DNA of 64,000 nucleotides, from contig JASAND010016315.1 of assembly GCA_030248195.1 (NCBI GenBank), positions 20,134 to 84,133 of the forward strand. Direction: 5' to 3'. Below, one piece after another: positions 22,037-33,588 of this stretch; positions within the stretch are counted from its first letter, which is position 1; the number at the start of each line of letters is the position of its first letter. A model generated the notes under the pieces. That model ran no database searches. It was not told where the DNA came from and saw only the letters and a program-made list of their open reading frames with translations. The position numbers and the translations under genes were made by a program. Origin of the DNA: Trissonchulus latispiculum. Taxonomy: Eukaryota > Nematoda > Enoplea > Enoplida > Ironidae.

Positions 22037-23764
22037 GGCCGATTGCACCAAATCAGACTAGCTATTCTTAGAATAAAGTTAAGGTGGTAGTACCACTGCC
22101 AGGGTGGACTTTGAACAGATACTGTCAACTAAAAATGTAATCAATCGGCTTGAAATTGGCACATTTGTTCTTCATCATGTTTTGCATCAAATGCACTTGC
22201 CTGCAACGTTGTGGGGCTGGCTTTCTGTGTACACTAGAGGAAATGTTTTTAGAGTTTTGAATTTAAATATCCTCCATTCCTTTATGAATTTGTTTCAAAT
22301 TTTCCATGCAAGCTTTATTAATTTATACACTTAGGCCGTTTTTTAGTTTTTCGTAAAAGTGCATTTTCTATTTTTTACCTTATTTTGAAATATTGTAAAT
22401 TCTACATCTTGCTTAGTACTGCGTGTTTCCAAAAACAAAGAGAACAGCCTGAGCGTATTCAGATATGAAACATATCTAGAAAATTTGGTCAAGTTTGGTT
22501 GAAGCAGTTACGAAAACATCAAAAACAAAGAATTCACAACTTTTCGTTGTTTGCTTTGGTTTTAGGAATTCGCTATGCTTTCAATCAGCTGCATAGTGTT
22601 TTTGTTAAATAATACACATAAGTAACACAAAGAAAACCTCTAAAACCCGATGGATTTAACTTTTGTATAAAGTGATCTTACATCACATTTCTTTGTGCAA
22701 ACGGTCAACGTAAATAAGCTATATATAAAATCATCTGTAACTTTTGATAGGAACCACTTAAAGTGTTTTTGGCAAACATGGCGATATGCACATCATTTTA
22801 AAGCGCTGTTTGTGCTCTTTCACATGGCAGATTCAAATGCAGTATATAAGGTTTGAATAAAATTTTGATTATTTGCGCATGCGCGAAGCATGATGTAGCT
22901 AGCCAAATATACACTCTCTGACACAAATACTTTGCGCAAACATAGCTTACCAACCAAACTTGCTTTACCCAATGTTTTGTTGCTTCATCCATGGAAAAAT
23001 TACGCAGAAAATCCAGGTAGTGGATTTTCACCTTAATCCGGAATATCTATTCCTATTCCCATTTTATTCCAATATTCCTTTGCACCAAACAGGAATATGA
23101 TTAGCTGAGCTAATACTAGTTTATTCTCAGAATAAAATAAGAATAGTTATACCTATTCTTATTTCGCTTAACCAATCAAACTGTACTAAATCAACCAATC
23201 AGATTATAGTAGGTTTTGTCACCTTTTTCTGAATTTATTCCTATTCTTATTACGATGCTAGCCATTTTCTGATTATAATTTTAAGTTGAACCAGCAAGGA
23301 ACTGACATTTATAAATGTACATTAGTGTGCAGTGCAATAGTGCAGTAGGGTTGCGCTTAGGAAAATATGAGCATACGGCAAATTCGATTTGAATCAATAA
23401 TTGAAATGTTAAAATGCAAATAAAAAGAATTCCATTTGCTTAGTCATGAAAAAGCAGACATGAATAAGTCGTACGGAAAGACAGTTCCTGATATCGCAAG
23501 TTAAGAAAATGATATAGATTAAAAATGCAGGAAATCTTTTGAGGAAAAATAGGAATAAGAATAAAGAAGGGACTTATTCGCATTTTATGCCTATTTCATT
23601 CCGCAATAAGTCTGGTCCTGGTGCAATGCTCTTAATCTAATAATCTGATCCTATTCTTATTCTGATTTTATTTGGTGCAATGGAATTCTTACTATTCCGA
23701 TTTTATTCCGGAATAAAATAGGAATAAGCCTATTCTAATCTTATTCTTATTTGGCACAATCGGC
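22037..23764. mobile_element. GCCGATTGCACCAAAT-TIR element
   Basis: The left end GGCCGATTGCACCAAAT and right end ATTTGGCACAATCGGC are inverted copies about 1.7 kb apart. Alternating TATTCYTATT / AATARGAATA motifs fill 23040-23200 and 23620-23760. No coding domain recognised. Confidence 0.5.
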
Positions 23765-24350
23765 TGTTAATTTATCTCAGTCTTACTTAATTAATAATAA
23801 AATAAAACGAAAAATTGACCTAAATTTTAGTTACTCTATTAGATGACTTGTCATATCTGCTTCTGCAAATGTCAGTCTACTTCTCGTCTACTCACCGAGG
23901 TTTAGCAGAATCCGGTACAAGTAAGCGAACAATTCTTAGCGTGAAAAACATCATAAAATACTAAAATTTGACGTGTTAACAAATCCATACGAAAACATTA
24001 TCAGAAATTCAACTTTAATTTTGAATTTTGTTTAGCACAAACTGTATCATTCCATAATGTAAAATTAAAAAAATTAAGTAAATGTTCTCTTTTAAGTTTT
24101 TATTCTAACACCTACCCATTTTGGGTGAGCGGACAGGACAAAGTGTACTTGGAATTACACGTGTAAAATTTCAAAAATAAAGTTGAATTTCTGATATATT
24201 TTCGTCGGAATCTGTTTAAACGTCTATATCTTAGTATTTTCGCCTAAATAATACTGCAGTTCTTGCCACAAAATTGTTCGTTTAATTTAGATCAATTTTT
24301 CTCTTTTATTTTATTATTAATTATTAAGTAAGCCTAAGATAAATCAAGAC
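23765..24350. repeat. Foldback element
   Basis: A long imperfect palindrome: the left arm TAATAATAAAATAAAACG... pairs with TTTTATTTTATTATTAATTA in the right arm, and AGAAATTCAACTTTA pairs with TAAAGTTGAATTTCT nearer the centre. Confidence 0.65.
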
Positions 24351-24549
24351 TACGATATACTAAGATAAAATTGTTTTAGTAGATTTCCGGCCCGGGCCGG
24401 GTTTTAGTGGATTTTCGGCCTGGGCCAGGTTTTAGAGATCCTTCGGCCTGAAATTTGCCATGCCTTAATAATGGGTGGGATTTTAGAGAATGGCCCGGCA
24501 TCGGGGCGGGCCGGGCCGGGCCGGCTTTTACATAAACCCGCCTTTCTGC

Positions 24550-24552
24550 TGG

Positions 24553-24591
<39 letters not shown>

Positions 24592-24594
24592 ATA

Positions 24595-24641
<47 letters not shown>

Positions 24642-24664
24642 ATATATATATATATATATATATT
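24550..24664. repeat. (TA)n/(TATG)n microsatellite
   Basis: A simple repeat that begins directly at the 3' end of the RTE-like element to its right, fitting the microsatellite tails of RTE-type retrotransposons. Confidence 0.9.
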
Positions 24665-24673
24665 CACCTGTAT

Positions 24674-25708
24674 TCACCTGTCCCCGCGAATGCGGGGGGC
24701 CGTTGCTATGGCTACTTTTTCACGCCATCGGTCGCGATCTACTGCATGAGGTAGCATTTCGAGGAAAGGGTTGTGCTTCCAACGTTTCCACGGTATTTCT
24801 CTGAAGGCCGGCTCCATCTCTCTGGCAACAGTTCGAGCCCATGTCTCAAATGCTCTTCCTCTTGGCCGTTTCCATCCGGCTGGGACGTTAGATGTAAGGC
24901 ACTGCTTTGCCAGGCGGAGGGGACCCATCCGTAGAACGTGACCTAGCCATCGAAGTCGGCGTCCTCTGACAAGTTCGTCTACAGATAAAGCTCGGTGGCA
25001 AGAAAGATGGATAACGGAGGTTCGAATTCGGTTCCTCTTGCTTATGCCTAGCAGACGCCGTAAGCACATGTTTTCAAAGGTTCTTAGGGAAGCAGCATCC
25101 ACATGCCTGGTAATCCATGTCTCACACCCATACAGCAGAGTGGGTACAATCGCTGCGTCGTAGACTGCAAGCTTCGTTTCCAAGCTGACAGATGGCTTCG
25201 ACCATAGGCACTTATTAAAGGATGCGAATGAACGTGACGCTTTGGCAATTCTGTTTCTGATCTCAGAACCCAAGTCGCCAGACGCCGAAATGATTGATCC
25301 AAGGTAGCAAAACTCATTGACAAATTCCAGTGGAGATCCGTAGAGGTTGACGTCTTGGGGATCAGCGCAGCAGCAAGACATTACTTTTGTCTTTGCAGCA
25401 CTGATAACCAAGCCAACTGTGGCTGCTGTTGTTGCTATACGTGATATCATCTCCTGAATTTGAGGAACTGACTCGGCCAGGATAACAATATCATCCGCGT
25501 AGTCGAGATCTGTGATCCGAGCGTGTTCTTCGGAAACAAATACTCCATCAGTGTCTATGAGGGCAGCCGACATCACCCAATCAACCACATAGTTAAACAG
25601 GGATGGAGATAGCACAGACCCTTGACGGACACCGGTTTTTATGTCAAAGGCATCAGACAGTTGGCTAACATTATATACATCGACCACGCTGCCTTTACTT
25701 CCGGACAA
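24674..25708 (-). mobile_element. Non-LTR retrotransposon, 3' half of RT (RTE-like)
   Basis: An open 344-codon frame encodes the C-terminal half of a reverse transcriptase. It has GVRQGSVLSPSLFN (RT block 4) near residue 26, LDYADDIVIL with the YADD catalytic box near residue 68, then YLGSIIS and LLYGCETW, typical of RTE-like proteins. It ends IRGDR at 24674. The 5' part with endonuclease and the RT fingers is missing, a normal truncation during target-primed reverse transcription. The frame is undamaged, so the copy may be fairly young. Clade is by motif resemblance only. Confidence 0.85.
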
Positions 25709-27147
25709 CCTTCAAAAATCGCTTTGGCTCAAACTTGCAGAACTTGTAGCAACCCAGCGTAAAAGGAAAACCTCCAAACAATACAGCTCAACTCAGTATA
25801 TTAACGAGTTATAGCCAGCCAAATTAGTGATTTTCGACTCTGCACCTAGCGTCGTCGTGTGATTTCACTTATCAAAATTGAGTTCAGCCCAATAGAGTTG
25901 ACTCAGACAGCTCAACTTTTAACCAGAAAGGGATCACAGATGGGCACCTGTTCGTGTAAATTTTAACTTTCTAGCATTCATATGGGGCAATTTGCAGCGA
26001 CCACACCTTCACTTGGGGGCAACGAACGGTTTTGCCCAACTTGGTCAGAGAGACCTACCTCTTTGCATAAGATCAGTTAACACATCAAGTAAAATAGTCC
26101 GTAGTAGTGGGCATTATAAATCTAACACACATCGATTCTGGCAGATCGCAGTAAAAGTTTTGTTGCAAGAATGAATTTTTTGAAAAAGCTTTTTCAGCTC
26201 TGGTACAATTAACCAATTCTGAGACCTTTTCCCACAAATATAAATTAGCTCTAACTATTAAATCTAATCTTGCCTTCGAGCGTTGCTTCCTTCTTTAGCA
26301 ATAACAGGTCAAAGTTCGGAATTTGGCAAAAGTTGCTAAGCGACCGTGCGCCGTTTTCGATTCAATAAAATTGGAAGGCCCTAGCCTACCCCAGCTTCTT
26401 ATCAGTTATTAGGCTCTAATAGGGGCGAGCTGTGGCTAAGCTTCAAGGATTTTTATTTTCTTCTGGTTAGTGTGCTAGTGCACTTTTTGTTAAGAGATTA
26501 AGAGTTAACCTTTATTTTTGGTAACCATTCTTATTCCACAAAAATACCAAAGCCATAAAAAACCACATAAGCATTAGCAAAATCAAAGAACAAAATTTTA
26601 AAATTTGCATGTATTTTGATGGCTAGATCCGGTCGGATCCAAACTGGATCCGTATCCGGGTTCGGATCCGGCAAAATTTTTGATCCGGTCGATCCCTAAT
26701 GTATACGTATGCCTTTTGCCATTGTAATTTTAGCCAGATTTTGAAATTGTTTTATCGAACGAAATCAGAAAGTTTAATGTATTAACCCGTTTTCTAATGA
26801 ATTGGCCATTTTTATACTGTTATTTTATATAAGTGTTCAGGTTAAAGCTGTCTTTTATGAAGGTTTGTGTCTTTTCCTATAGGAATGTCCTATCCATCTA
26901 ACAAATTTCGCTAACCTCTTCTACAGTCTTAAATCCGCGTTTTCCTGTTATTTTGATTTATTTGCTCAGATTTTAGGATTTTTCTTGCTTTATGGTACTG
27001 TATTTCGAATAAACTATTTGTTCCCTTTTGGTTTACTTTGGTTTGGCTAAACACATTAGTGGTACCATTTCCTATCAATGTGGGTTGTCATTTGATTAAT
27101 TTTTATTTCTGCACCTATATAATAGGATTGCGTCCTTTATATTTTAG
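25709..27147. other. No gene recognised
   Basis: AT-rich DNA. A small GGATCC/CCGGATC cluster at 26625-26695 (ATCCGGTCGGATCC, then GATCCGGTCGATCC) looks like a degenerate short repeat. No TIRs or exons were supported. Confidence 0.4.
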
Positions 27148-27220
27148 GTCACGTTCCCGTGGACGAAACAAGATCGCCGAGACGATCGCCTTCGCCAAGA
27201 CGTAATAGTCGTACTAGAAG
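27148..27220 (+). CDS. Possible orphan RS-rich exon
   Basis: A 73-nt segment bounded by TTATATTTTAG|GTCACG and TAGAAG|GTGATT. In one frame it encodes TRSPRRSPSPRRNSRTR, like the Arg/Ser-rich tail of an SR splicing factor. No neighbouring exon was found, so it could be a chance composition or a retained gene fragment. Confidence 0.3.
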
Positions 27221-27579
27221 GTGATTTAGTGATAATGTTCTGTTTAAATGTTAGAATTTTTAAAGGTCATATTTACCAATGGCAATAAGAAAAAGTATTT
27301 GGACATACCCGACTATCTGTTACCTTTTTCCGGAGCTAGATCAATTATTTTGATAGGGCATCTTGTAATACAGCATTGAAACACATAAAAATGCTAATAC
27401 ATGATTGTTGCCAACAGTGCATGCGACCTCTACCAGACTCAATTCTCACACCCGCGGCTCATCAGTGGAGGAGTGTGGAATTCAGTTTTTTAAAATACTT
27501 TCTTAAAAATCCCCCCAAAAATATATACCAAAATTAGTTTCGCCGCCGGTCGCCTCAAAGGTGGTCTTACTTTGTGACC

Positions 27580-28882
27580 ATGAGCCGTCAAAGACGACAA
27601 ATCAGTTCCGATTCTCCTGTAAATGTGCCCGCTTTTGACTTGGCAGAATTCCTACCGTCCCAAGCTGAGCGGGATGACCGTCAGCGCCAGCTCGTGCATG
27701 AACTGCCACAGCGCGAAGAGCGCATGCATCAACAATTGCTTGCTTCCCAAGAAGAGGCAAACAGGCGTCAGCAAGAACTCTTAGCTGCTATGATGGATCA
27801 TCAACGTCGATTCTTTGACCATCTGGCGCAGAATCAACCTCCACAAGTCCCAGCTTATCCCAATCGTCCTCCCCCGAATGTGACAGTCACCCTTCCTTTA
27901 CCTCGTTCCTTTCACGGCGACGAAGACAAAGACGGGATCGAATTCGACGATTGGGTTGCACAGATCCGGGATTATGCTGATAAGAGTGGCCAGCCGCCAC
28001 TTGAGGTGATCGAAGGGGTGGCTAGAGACAGTTCACGATCTCTTGATCCTACTTTAAGAGACTCGTTCGAAAACGCTGTTGAACATTTAAAACCTTTGGT
28101 TACCCCCATGACTACACCGGCGGCGTCAGCTGTTAAATTGTTCGCTCTTCAGCAGGCTAAGGGTGAGTCTGTTGCTACTTTTCTTCAACGGTGGCGCAGG
28201 CTTTATGGCCGTGTGGGTGATCCGCTGGTTCTTGCTAAAGCGATTTGGTTGCAAGGACTGCAGCGCGAACTAAAGGAGAAGATGCTTTCTACGATGGGCA
28301 GGGAAACAGGTATCAGTGTCAGTGTTTGTGTTTGGAAACAGGTGTCAGTGTTTGTGTCAGTTACAGGAAAGAACTGTGACAAAAGAGCAAGCCCTAAAGC
28401 AAGCCAGATCTCCGAAAATGGTGAATACTGGTAAATCTGAGTTTGGTATAAAGGCTGAGTCGGTATCTAAAGTTTCTAAAGGTAGCAAACCCAAATTTTC
28501 TGGTTCTTGTTTCACGTGTGGCAAGAAGGGACACCTGTCGTCGGATTGTTGGTTCAAATCCAAAGATCCACCTGAAGGTCAAAAGTCTCAAGGACAAAGG
28601 CCTCAAAGCAGAAAAACCACCACACACATTAGCAGCAATATCAGCACCACACGAGAGACAATGTGCCGCCCACAGCTGTCCGACATCGGAGCGACCATAA
28701 ATTTTGGTAGTGCTGAGTACAAAGGTACTGTTGTCGTAGACACCGGTGCAGATGTCAACTGCATGCCTCTAACACTGTACAAAGACCTCAAAGTTAAGGG
28801 CTTGGTCAAAGACTGTCACTATGACTTGAAAGCGGTGGGTCCATGGGGTCCGGCAGAAAACTTACATGCGAGTGTGGTTTAG
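27580..28882 (+). pseudogene. LTR-retroelement gag and protease, frameshifted and truncated
   Basis: From ATG 27580 the frame encodes a Gln/Arg-rich coiled-coil-like N terminus, then a gag capsid-like core (PRSFHGDEDKDGIEFDDWV, then FLQRWRRLYG). After about 28310 the frame changes at a short tandem GTGTCAGTGTTTGTG insertion. In the other frame it continues with a CCHC knuckle (CFTCGKKGHLSSDC) and an aspartic protease (VVVDTGADVNCMPL). The sequence stops at 28882 with no RT or integrase. It is unrelated in detail to the Gypsy element next to it. This is a dead fragment. Confidence 0.8.
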
Positions 28883-28963
28883 TTGGGTTCTCCCATGTTG
28901 TTTTGTTTTGGGTTGGGTGTGGGGGAGTAGTGGGGGGTTAGGGTTTTTTGTTTTGGGGGTTTT

Positions 28964-28967
<4 letters not shown>

Positions 28968-29042
<75 letters not shown>
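28968..29042. repeat. (GT)n microsatellite
   Basis: About 75 bp of GT repeat, one GAG interruption. The Gypsy element inserted 4 bp beyond its end. Confidence 0.95.
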
Positions 29043-29044
<2 letters not shown>

Positions 29045-29046
29045 AC

Positions 29047-29243
29047 TGCAGTGCCTCTTCCGTCGTTAAATGCTGCAGTTAATCTGACGATGTTCCAATG
29101 CAAACACTTTTATTGGGCATAAGCTATCAAATAACAAGATGATCACAAGAGTATGCAGTAGTAGTTGTAGTACGAAGTATGTGATCAGAACTCCAGAAAA
29201 GTCTAAACTCTTTTTTCTAGTTTCTTAGGTCTTTTACGCTACA
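29047..29243 (-). repeat. Gypsy 3' LTR
   Basis: 197 bp, same as the 5' LTR at 34909-35104 except one extra T. In plus orientation it runs TGCAGTGCC ... GCTACA. AATAAA is not obvious, so the poly(A) site is unresolved. Confidence 0.95.
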
Positions 29244-29260
29244 ATTCCTCCCCCCTTAAC
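29244..29260 (-). promoter_or_regulatory. Polypurine tract of the Gypsy element
   Basis: On the minus strand AAGGGGGGAGGAAT lies directly before the 3' LTR. This is the expected position and composition of the plus-strand DNA synthesis primer. Confidence 0.85.
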
Positions 29261-29880
29261 AAAAATAAGCTGACACATATGAATCACAGTATAAAAATAA
29301 GCAAGTGTTACATCAATAAAATGCAGTAGCGAAATATGTGAACCAAATCATAAAAACACAAAAATTATAGAGCTACTACAAAACGTGGAATTATGAACGT
29401 ATGGACCACTTTGAGCTTTTCCGCAGTTTCAAGCTTCCAATTCGCAACAAACAAAGATTTCTCTACAAAACAAACAGAAAGTTTCTAAACTGAAAGAATT
29501 AGGTTGCCAGTCAAGTATTAACCGTACACCTTTACAGAAGCCAGGACGCCTCAGTGATACCGCCAATACTTGCACTTTGGCAAAAGCCTAACTCCTCCAT
29601 TTCCGACACAACGAAGTGTGTATATTGCCTTTTGGAGAAGCCAGTACGCCTCGGCAATTCCACTTCGTCATGTTCTACTACGTAAGACTACTAGTAAGAA
29701 TGCAAGACGGCTCAAGGTGCAGTGGGCTACTAGATTTGTGTTGCCGACCCTGCTTTCGCGTTTAGTCATTGACGACGACTGAACGAATTGCCTAACCAGA
29801 AGAAGAAAAAGGACAGCGAAACGAGGAGAAATGGCGCCATAGTTTGACAGAAGAAAACTGGATAAACTATTCGTCAGCAT

Positions 29881-32800
29881 CTAAACTACCAGCCGTAAAT
29901 TATTGATGTGAGAGACAAACTCTTCACCAGTGTCGGGATCTTCGACTAAGTAATTTACAGGAGACGTTTTCGCACGCACAACCAACACTTTCCCCCATCT
30001 GGGCTCAAATTTCTTTCTTGGTCCCATGACCCTATGCCGGACCTGTTGACCAATACGCAAAGCATTGCGGCAGTTGATGGGATTGTAGGTTCTTTGCTGC
30101 TGTTCCTGGGCAGCGACAGAACTTCTATTCACCGCTGAATAGGCTGCCCTCAAGGCTTTCTGAAGCGCTTTATAGTGGTCCGCACCTGCTGAACCGTTCA
30201 CCGGTTCCTCAAGAGCTGCATCTGCTGGTAACCTCGGCAACCTTCCATACAGCAGCTGGAAAGGCGAATACTTAGTCGACTCCTGCACACTGCTGTTATA
30301 TGCAAACACTGCATAGGGAAGCCATTTATCCCACGACTTACGAGAAGCTGTTGTAAGCGTACTCAAGGTATCTATCAAGGTTCTGTTAAACCGCTCCACT
30401 AAACCGTTGGTTTGTGGATGATAAGGGGTCGAGTGTATCTGCCTAATGCCCAACTGTCTTGTCGTTTCGTTCAAAACCGCAGACATAAATGCTTTTCCGC
30501 GATCCGACTGCAGAACTAGCGGACAAGAGTGCTGCAGCAAAACTCTGTCCACGAGTAACTTTGCAACTGTTCGCGAATCAGCTTTAGGAACCGGGCAGGC
30601 GACAGCCCATTTAGTAAAATAATCGATAAAGCCTACTATAAATTTATTTTTCCGCTGCGTCGTAGGCAAAGGACCTACAACGTCAACACCAACCCGATCG
30701 AATGGACCGGTAACCGGAATTGAAACCAGGGGAGCTTTCGGTTGATTAGACGACTTGAATGCTTGGCACAGTTCGCACTTACGGCAAAACTCTTCAACAT
30801 CGCGGGCCATAGACGGCCAAAAGAACCGCGGTGAAATTCTTGCCAACGTGCGTTTTGAGCCAAAGTGGCCAGCCTGGGGTGAGCCATGGTACTCCTCAAG
30901 GATGCGCACCCGTAAGCTTAAAGGTACCACTAACCGACGCGACCGCTGTCTTCTACTGAACTTATATAACAAGTTGTCTATTATGCAGAAGTCCGACGAC
31001 TTTCCTGTCTCCAAGTACTTTGATGTTTCGATACAGAAGCCATCAGCCGCTTGTGCTTCTCTGAGTTCATGCAACGTTAGACCACTAATCCGTTCAGCAA
31101 GAACTGCTGAAACGATAGGATTTCTAGACAGAAAGTCTGCATTGCTATTAGACGACCCACGTCGGTATTGAATTTCAGTGATATCGTACTGGGCCAAATC
31201 CATCGCCCATCTGGCAAGCCTACCACGAGGATTCTTAATCGACTTCAGCCACTGCAACGGACAATGATCTGTAACAACCCTAAAGCAACGCCCGTAAAGG
31301 TACGGCCTGAATTTGTCGTCAACAGCCCAGTGAATGGCTAAAGCCTCCTTCTCAATGGTGGAGTAGTTTCTTTCCGAAGGCCGGATAGACCTGCTAGCGT
31401 AAGAAACGACGTGTTCCACGCCATCCTTAACCTGAGACAACACAGCCCCTAAACCATTGTCACTTGCGTCTGTAAACACAATGAATTCCGCATTAAAGTC
31501 AGGTCGACTCAGAATAGGCTTACTTAATAAAGTATCCTTGACATAGTCGAAAGCCTGCTGACATTCCTCACTCCACACAAACTCGGAGTCTGCTTTTAAA
31601 AGCTTATGCAAGGAAGCGACCCTTTCGGAAAGCTTAGGAATAAAGTGCCTGTAGTAGGACGCTAAACCTATGAAGCTGTGCACTTCCTTTTTCGATGTTG
31701 GTGCTGGCAGTTTTCGAACTGCGTCCAGCTTAGCGGGATCTGGTTCAATTCCATTCCGAGAAACTAAATGGCCTAAGTAAACAACCTGTTCCTGACAAAA
31801 CAGACATTTCTTGCCCTTTAACTTAAGGTTAGCTCCTCGTAGACGGGTCAACACTTCCCTTAGGCGAACTAAGTGCTCTTCAAACGTAGCTGAGTAAATT
31901 ATGATATCATCGATGTAAACTAAGCAGGTTTTCCATTGCAAACCCCTAAGCACAAATTGCATCATCCTCTGGAACGTAGCGGCGGCGTTGCATAGTCCGA
32001 AAGGCATAACGTTGAAGTGGTACAAACCACTCTGACAAATAAAAGCTGTCTTCTCCTTATCCTCCTCGGCCATTGGAATTTGCCAATAACCAGAACAAAG
32101 GTCTAAGCAAGTAAAATACTTTGACGTCCCTAGAGCGTCTAATGATTCATCTACACGCGGAATTGGATGAGAATCCTTACGCGTGATGTCATTCAAACGA
32201 CGAAAGTCGATACAAAACCGATCCGAACCGTCCTTTTTCTTGACAATAACTACGGGTGCTGCCCATGGACTTGTAGACGGACTGATTACCCCTCGCTCAA
32301 GCATTGTTTCGATGTTGTCACTTATAACTTTTTTGCGTGCTTCAGGCTCCCGATAGTGTTGCAGTTTAATCGGAGGGGAACTTCCTGTGTCAATTCGATG
32401 TTCAATGACGGTGGTTTTGCCAACGTCTTTGTCATCCTTAGAAAACCTGTCCTCAAACTCACAAAGCAAAGACTTTAACTGCTCCATCTCATCAGCTGAC
32501 AAGTGGCCGCTAAGCCCGTCTAACTTAACACCAGTGGGAAGCGTTGATTTTTGGTCATCCGGGAGAAGCGCATTACACGTCGCCACGTTAGCATATTCAC
32601 TGTCGCTCAGTTGCCGAACTTCGCCGCCGTGGAAACTAACTTCGCCCAATGAAGTACCCTTCTTAAGTCTTATCGGCTTCTCACCCAAATTAGCCAAACG
32701 TACCGGAATTACACCCAAATTTTGTACAAGAGCTCTAGCTATTACCGGTTGATTTTGGGAAACTCTGCGAAAATGAGGCAACGGTTCAAAGAGTAAGGTG

Positions 32801-33588
32801 TCTGCATCGTGCACACAACCATCCAGCACGGCAGAAACAATTAACTCAGTGAACGGGGTCAGGGTCAAAGAATCCGACAGCACGACTGCTGCTGAGAAAG
32901 AATGGCTTGATTGCTTTGAAACAGGACGACTACCTAAATGATATAAGTTTTTCAGGGATTTTCCCAAAGAAATTAGTTGAGAAGACTGTTCGTCGTAGGA
33001 ATTACGTAGAGAATTAACTGCCTCGCCAGCACGCATGATGGCGGAGCTTAATTCAGAAAGCCTAGCGGAAGAATCTACAATCAACTCTCGATTCACTAAA
33101 TCCAACTGAAAAGGTTTCCCGTAAAGAAAGTTTGTTCCGAGGATAACGTCAAACCGACAGTTTTTAACAACATAAAAAGAACAATCATAGGAACGATTCG
33201 CTAGTGCCACGCGGGATTTAATTATGCCAAGAACGACTAGAGGACTGCCGGTCACTCCCACTGGACTACAGCACAAGGAACGCTCAAGAGAAGGACAACT
33301 AGGTAAGCTTTTCCAAAAAGATTCACTAACAACAGAAATACTAGAACCGGTATCAACCAAAACATCAGAAGCAACAGAATCAACAAAGCCGCGAATAATG
33401 AATGGACTACTAACTAAAGAAAAATGATTAACAGATGCAGAAATCATACTAGAAATACAAAAACAAAAAGAACACAGAGAAGAATCATCGCCCGGGCAGA
33501 GAAATTGATTACGATTAGAAAAGAAACAATCATCCGCATAGCCAAACCCCTCACTCGCTCGAGCCAAGGAAGGGCTGACTAGTTTCCC
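29881..33588 (-). CDS. pol: Gypsy pol (protease-RT-RNaseH-integrase)
   Basis: One long open frame of at least 1228 codons. Residues here are counted from the TTG at 33567, although translation most likely enters by frameshift at 33588-33582. Aspartic protease DTG at 72-74; RT with FDRF-like start, LDLCSGYWQI and catalytic YIDD at 551-554; RNase H FTDAS near 697-701; integrase with zinc-binding H893, H900, C930, C933 and the DDE triad D961, D1021, E1057. A C-terminal barrel follows, and the frame ends SHINNLRLVV. All key residues are present and no stop interrupts the frame, so the product could be active. Confidence 0.95.
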   Translation of the reverse strand, partial: GKLVSPSLARASEGFGYADDCFFSNRNQFLCPGDDSSLCSFCFCISSMISASVNHFSLVSSPFIIRGFVDSVASDVLVDTGSSISVVSESFWKSLPSCPSLERSLCCSPVGVTGSPLVVLGIIKSRVALANRSYDCSFYVVKNCRFDVILGTNFLYGKPFQLDLVNRELIVDSSARLSELSSAIMRAGEAVNSLRNSYDEQSSQLISLGKSLKNLYHLGSRPVSKQSSHSFSAAVVLSDSLTLTPFTELIVSAVLDGCVHDADTLLFEPLPHFRRVSQNQPVIARALVQNLGVIPVRLANLGEKPIRLKKGTSLGEVSFHGGEVRQLSDSEYANVATCNALLPDDQKSTLPTGVKLDGLSGHLSADEMEQLKSLLCEFEDRFSKDDKDVGKTTVIEHRIDTGSSPPIKLQHYREPEARKKVISDNIETMLERGVISPSTSPWAAPVVIVKKKDGSDRFCIDFRRLNDITRKDSHPIPRVDESLDALGTSKYFTCLDLCSGYWQIPMAEEDKEKTAFICQSGLYHFNVMPFGLCNAAATFQRMMQFVLRGLQWKTCLVYIDDIIIYSATFEEHLVRLREVLTRLRGANLKLKGKKCLFCQEQVVYLGHLVSRNGIEPDPAKLDAVRKLPAPTSKKEVHSFIGLASYYRHFIPKLSERVASLHKLLKADSEFVWSEECQQAFDYVKDTLLSKPILSRPDFNAEFIVFTDASDNGLGAVLSQVKDGVEHVVSYASRSIRPSERNYSTIEKEALAIHWAVDDKFRPYLYGRCFRVVTDHCPLQWLKSIKNPRGRLARWAMDLAQYDITEIQYRRGSSNSNADFLSRNPIVSAVLAERISGLTLHELREAQAADGFCIETSKYLETGKSSDFCIIDNLLYKFSRRQRSRRLVVPLSLRVRILEEYHGSPQAGHFGSKRTLARISPRFFWPSMARDVEEFCRKCELCQAFKSSNQPKAPLVSIPVTGPFDRVGVDVVGPLPTTQRKNKFIVGFIDYFTKWAVACPVPKADSRTVAKLLVDRVLLQHSCPLVLQSDRGKAFMSAVLNETTRQLGIRQIHSTPYHPQTNGLVERFNRTLIDTLSTLTTASRKSWDKWLPYAVFAYNSSVQESTKYSPFQLLYGRLPRLPADAALEEPVNGSAGADHYKALQKALRAAYSAVNRSSVAAQEQQQRTYNPINCRNALRIGQQVRHRVMGPRKKFEPRWGKVLVVRAKTSPVNYLVEDPDTGEEFVSHINNLRLVV

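Larger units (their letters stand above)
21250..24490. mobile_element. Composite element with GGCCGGG-rich inverted ends
   Basis: The segment at 21250-21355 is an imperfect inverted copy of 24385-24490: CCGGAAATCCACTAAAGCCC on the left, TTTAGTGGATTTTCGGCC on the right, then AATAATGGG. Two further elements lie inside. No transposase was recognised. Confidence 0.5.

Noticed and set aside
24404..24804. Tyr-Ile repeat frames on both strands
   Set aside because: They are translations of the TA/TATG microsatellite.
28879..29103. Thr-His repeat frame
   Set aside because: It is the translation of the (GT)n microsatellite.
33224..33427. Plus-strand frames inside the Gypsy region
   Set aside because: They are antisense shadows of the pol and gag frames.
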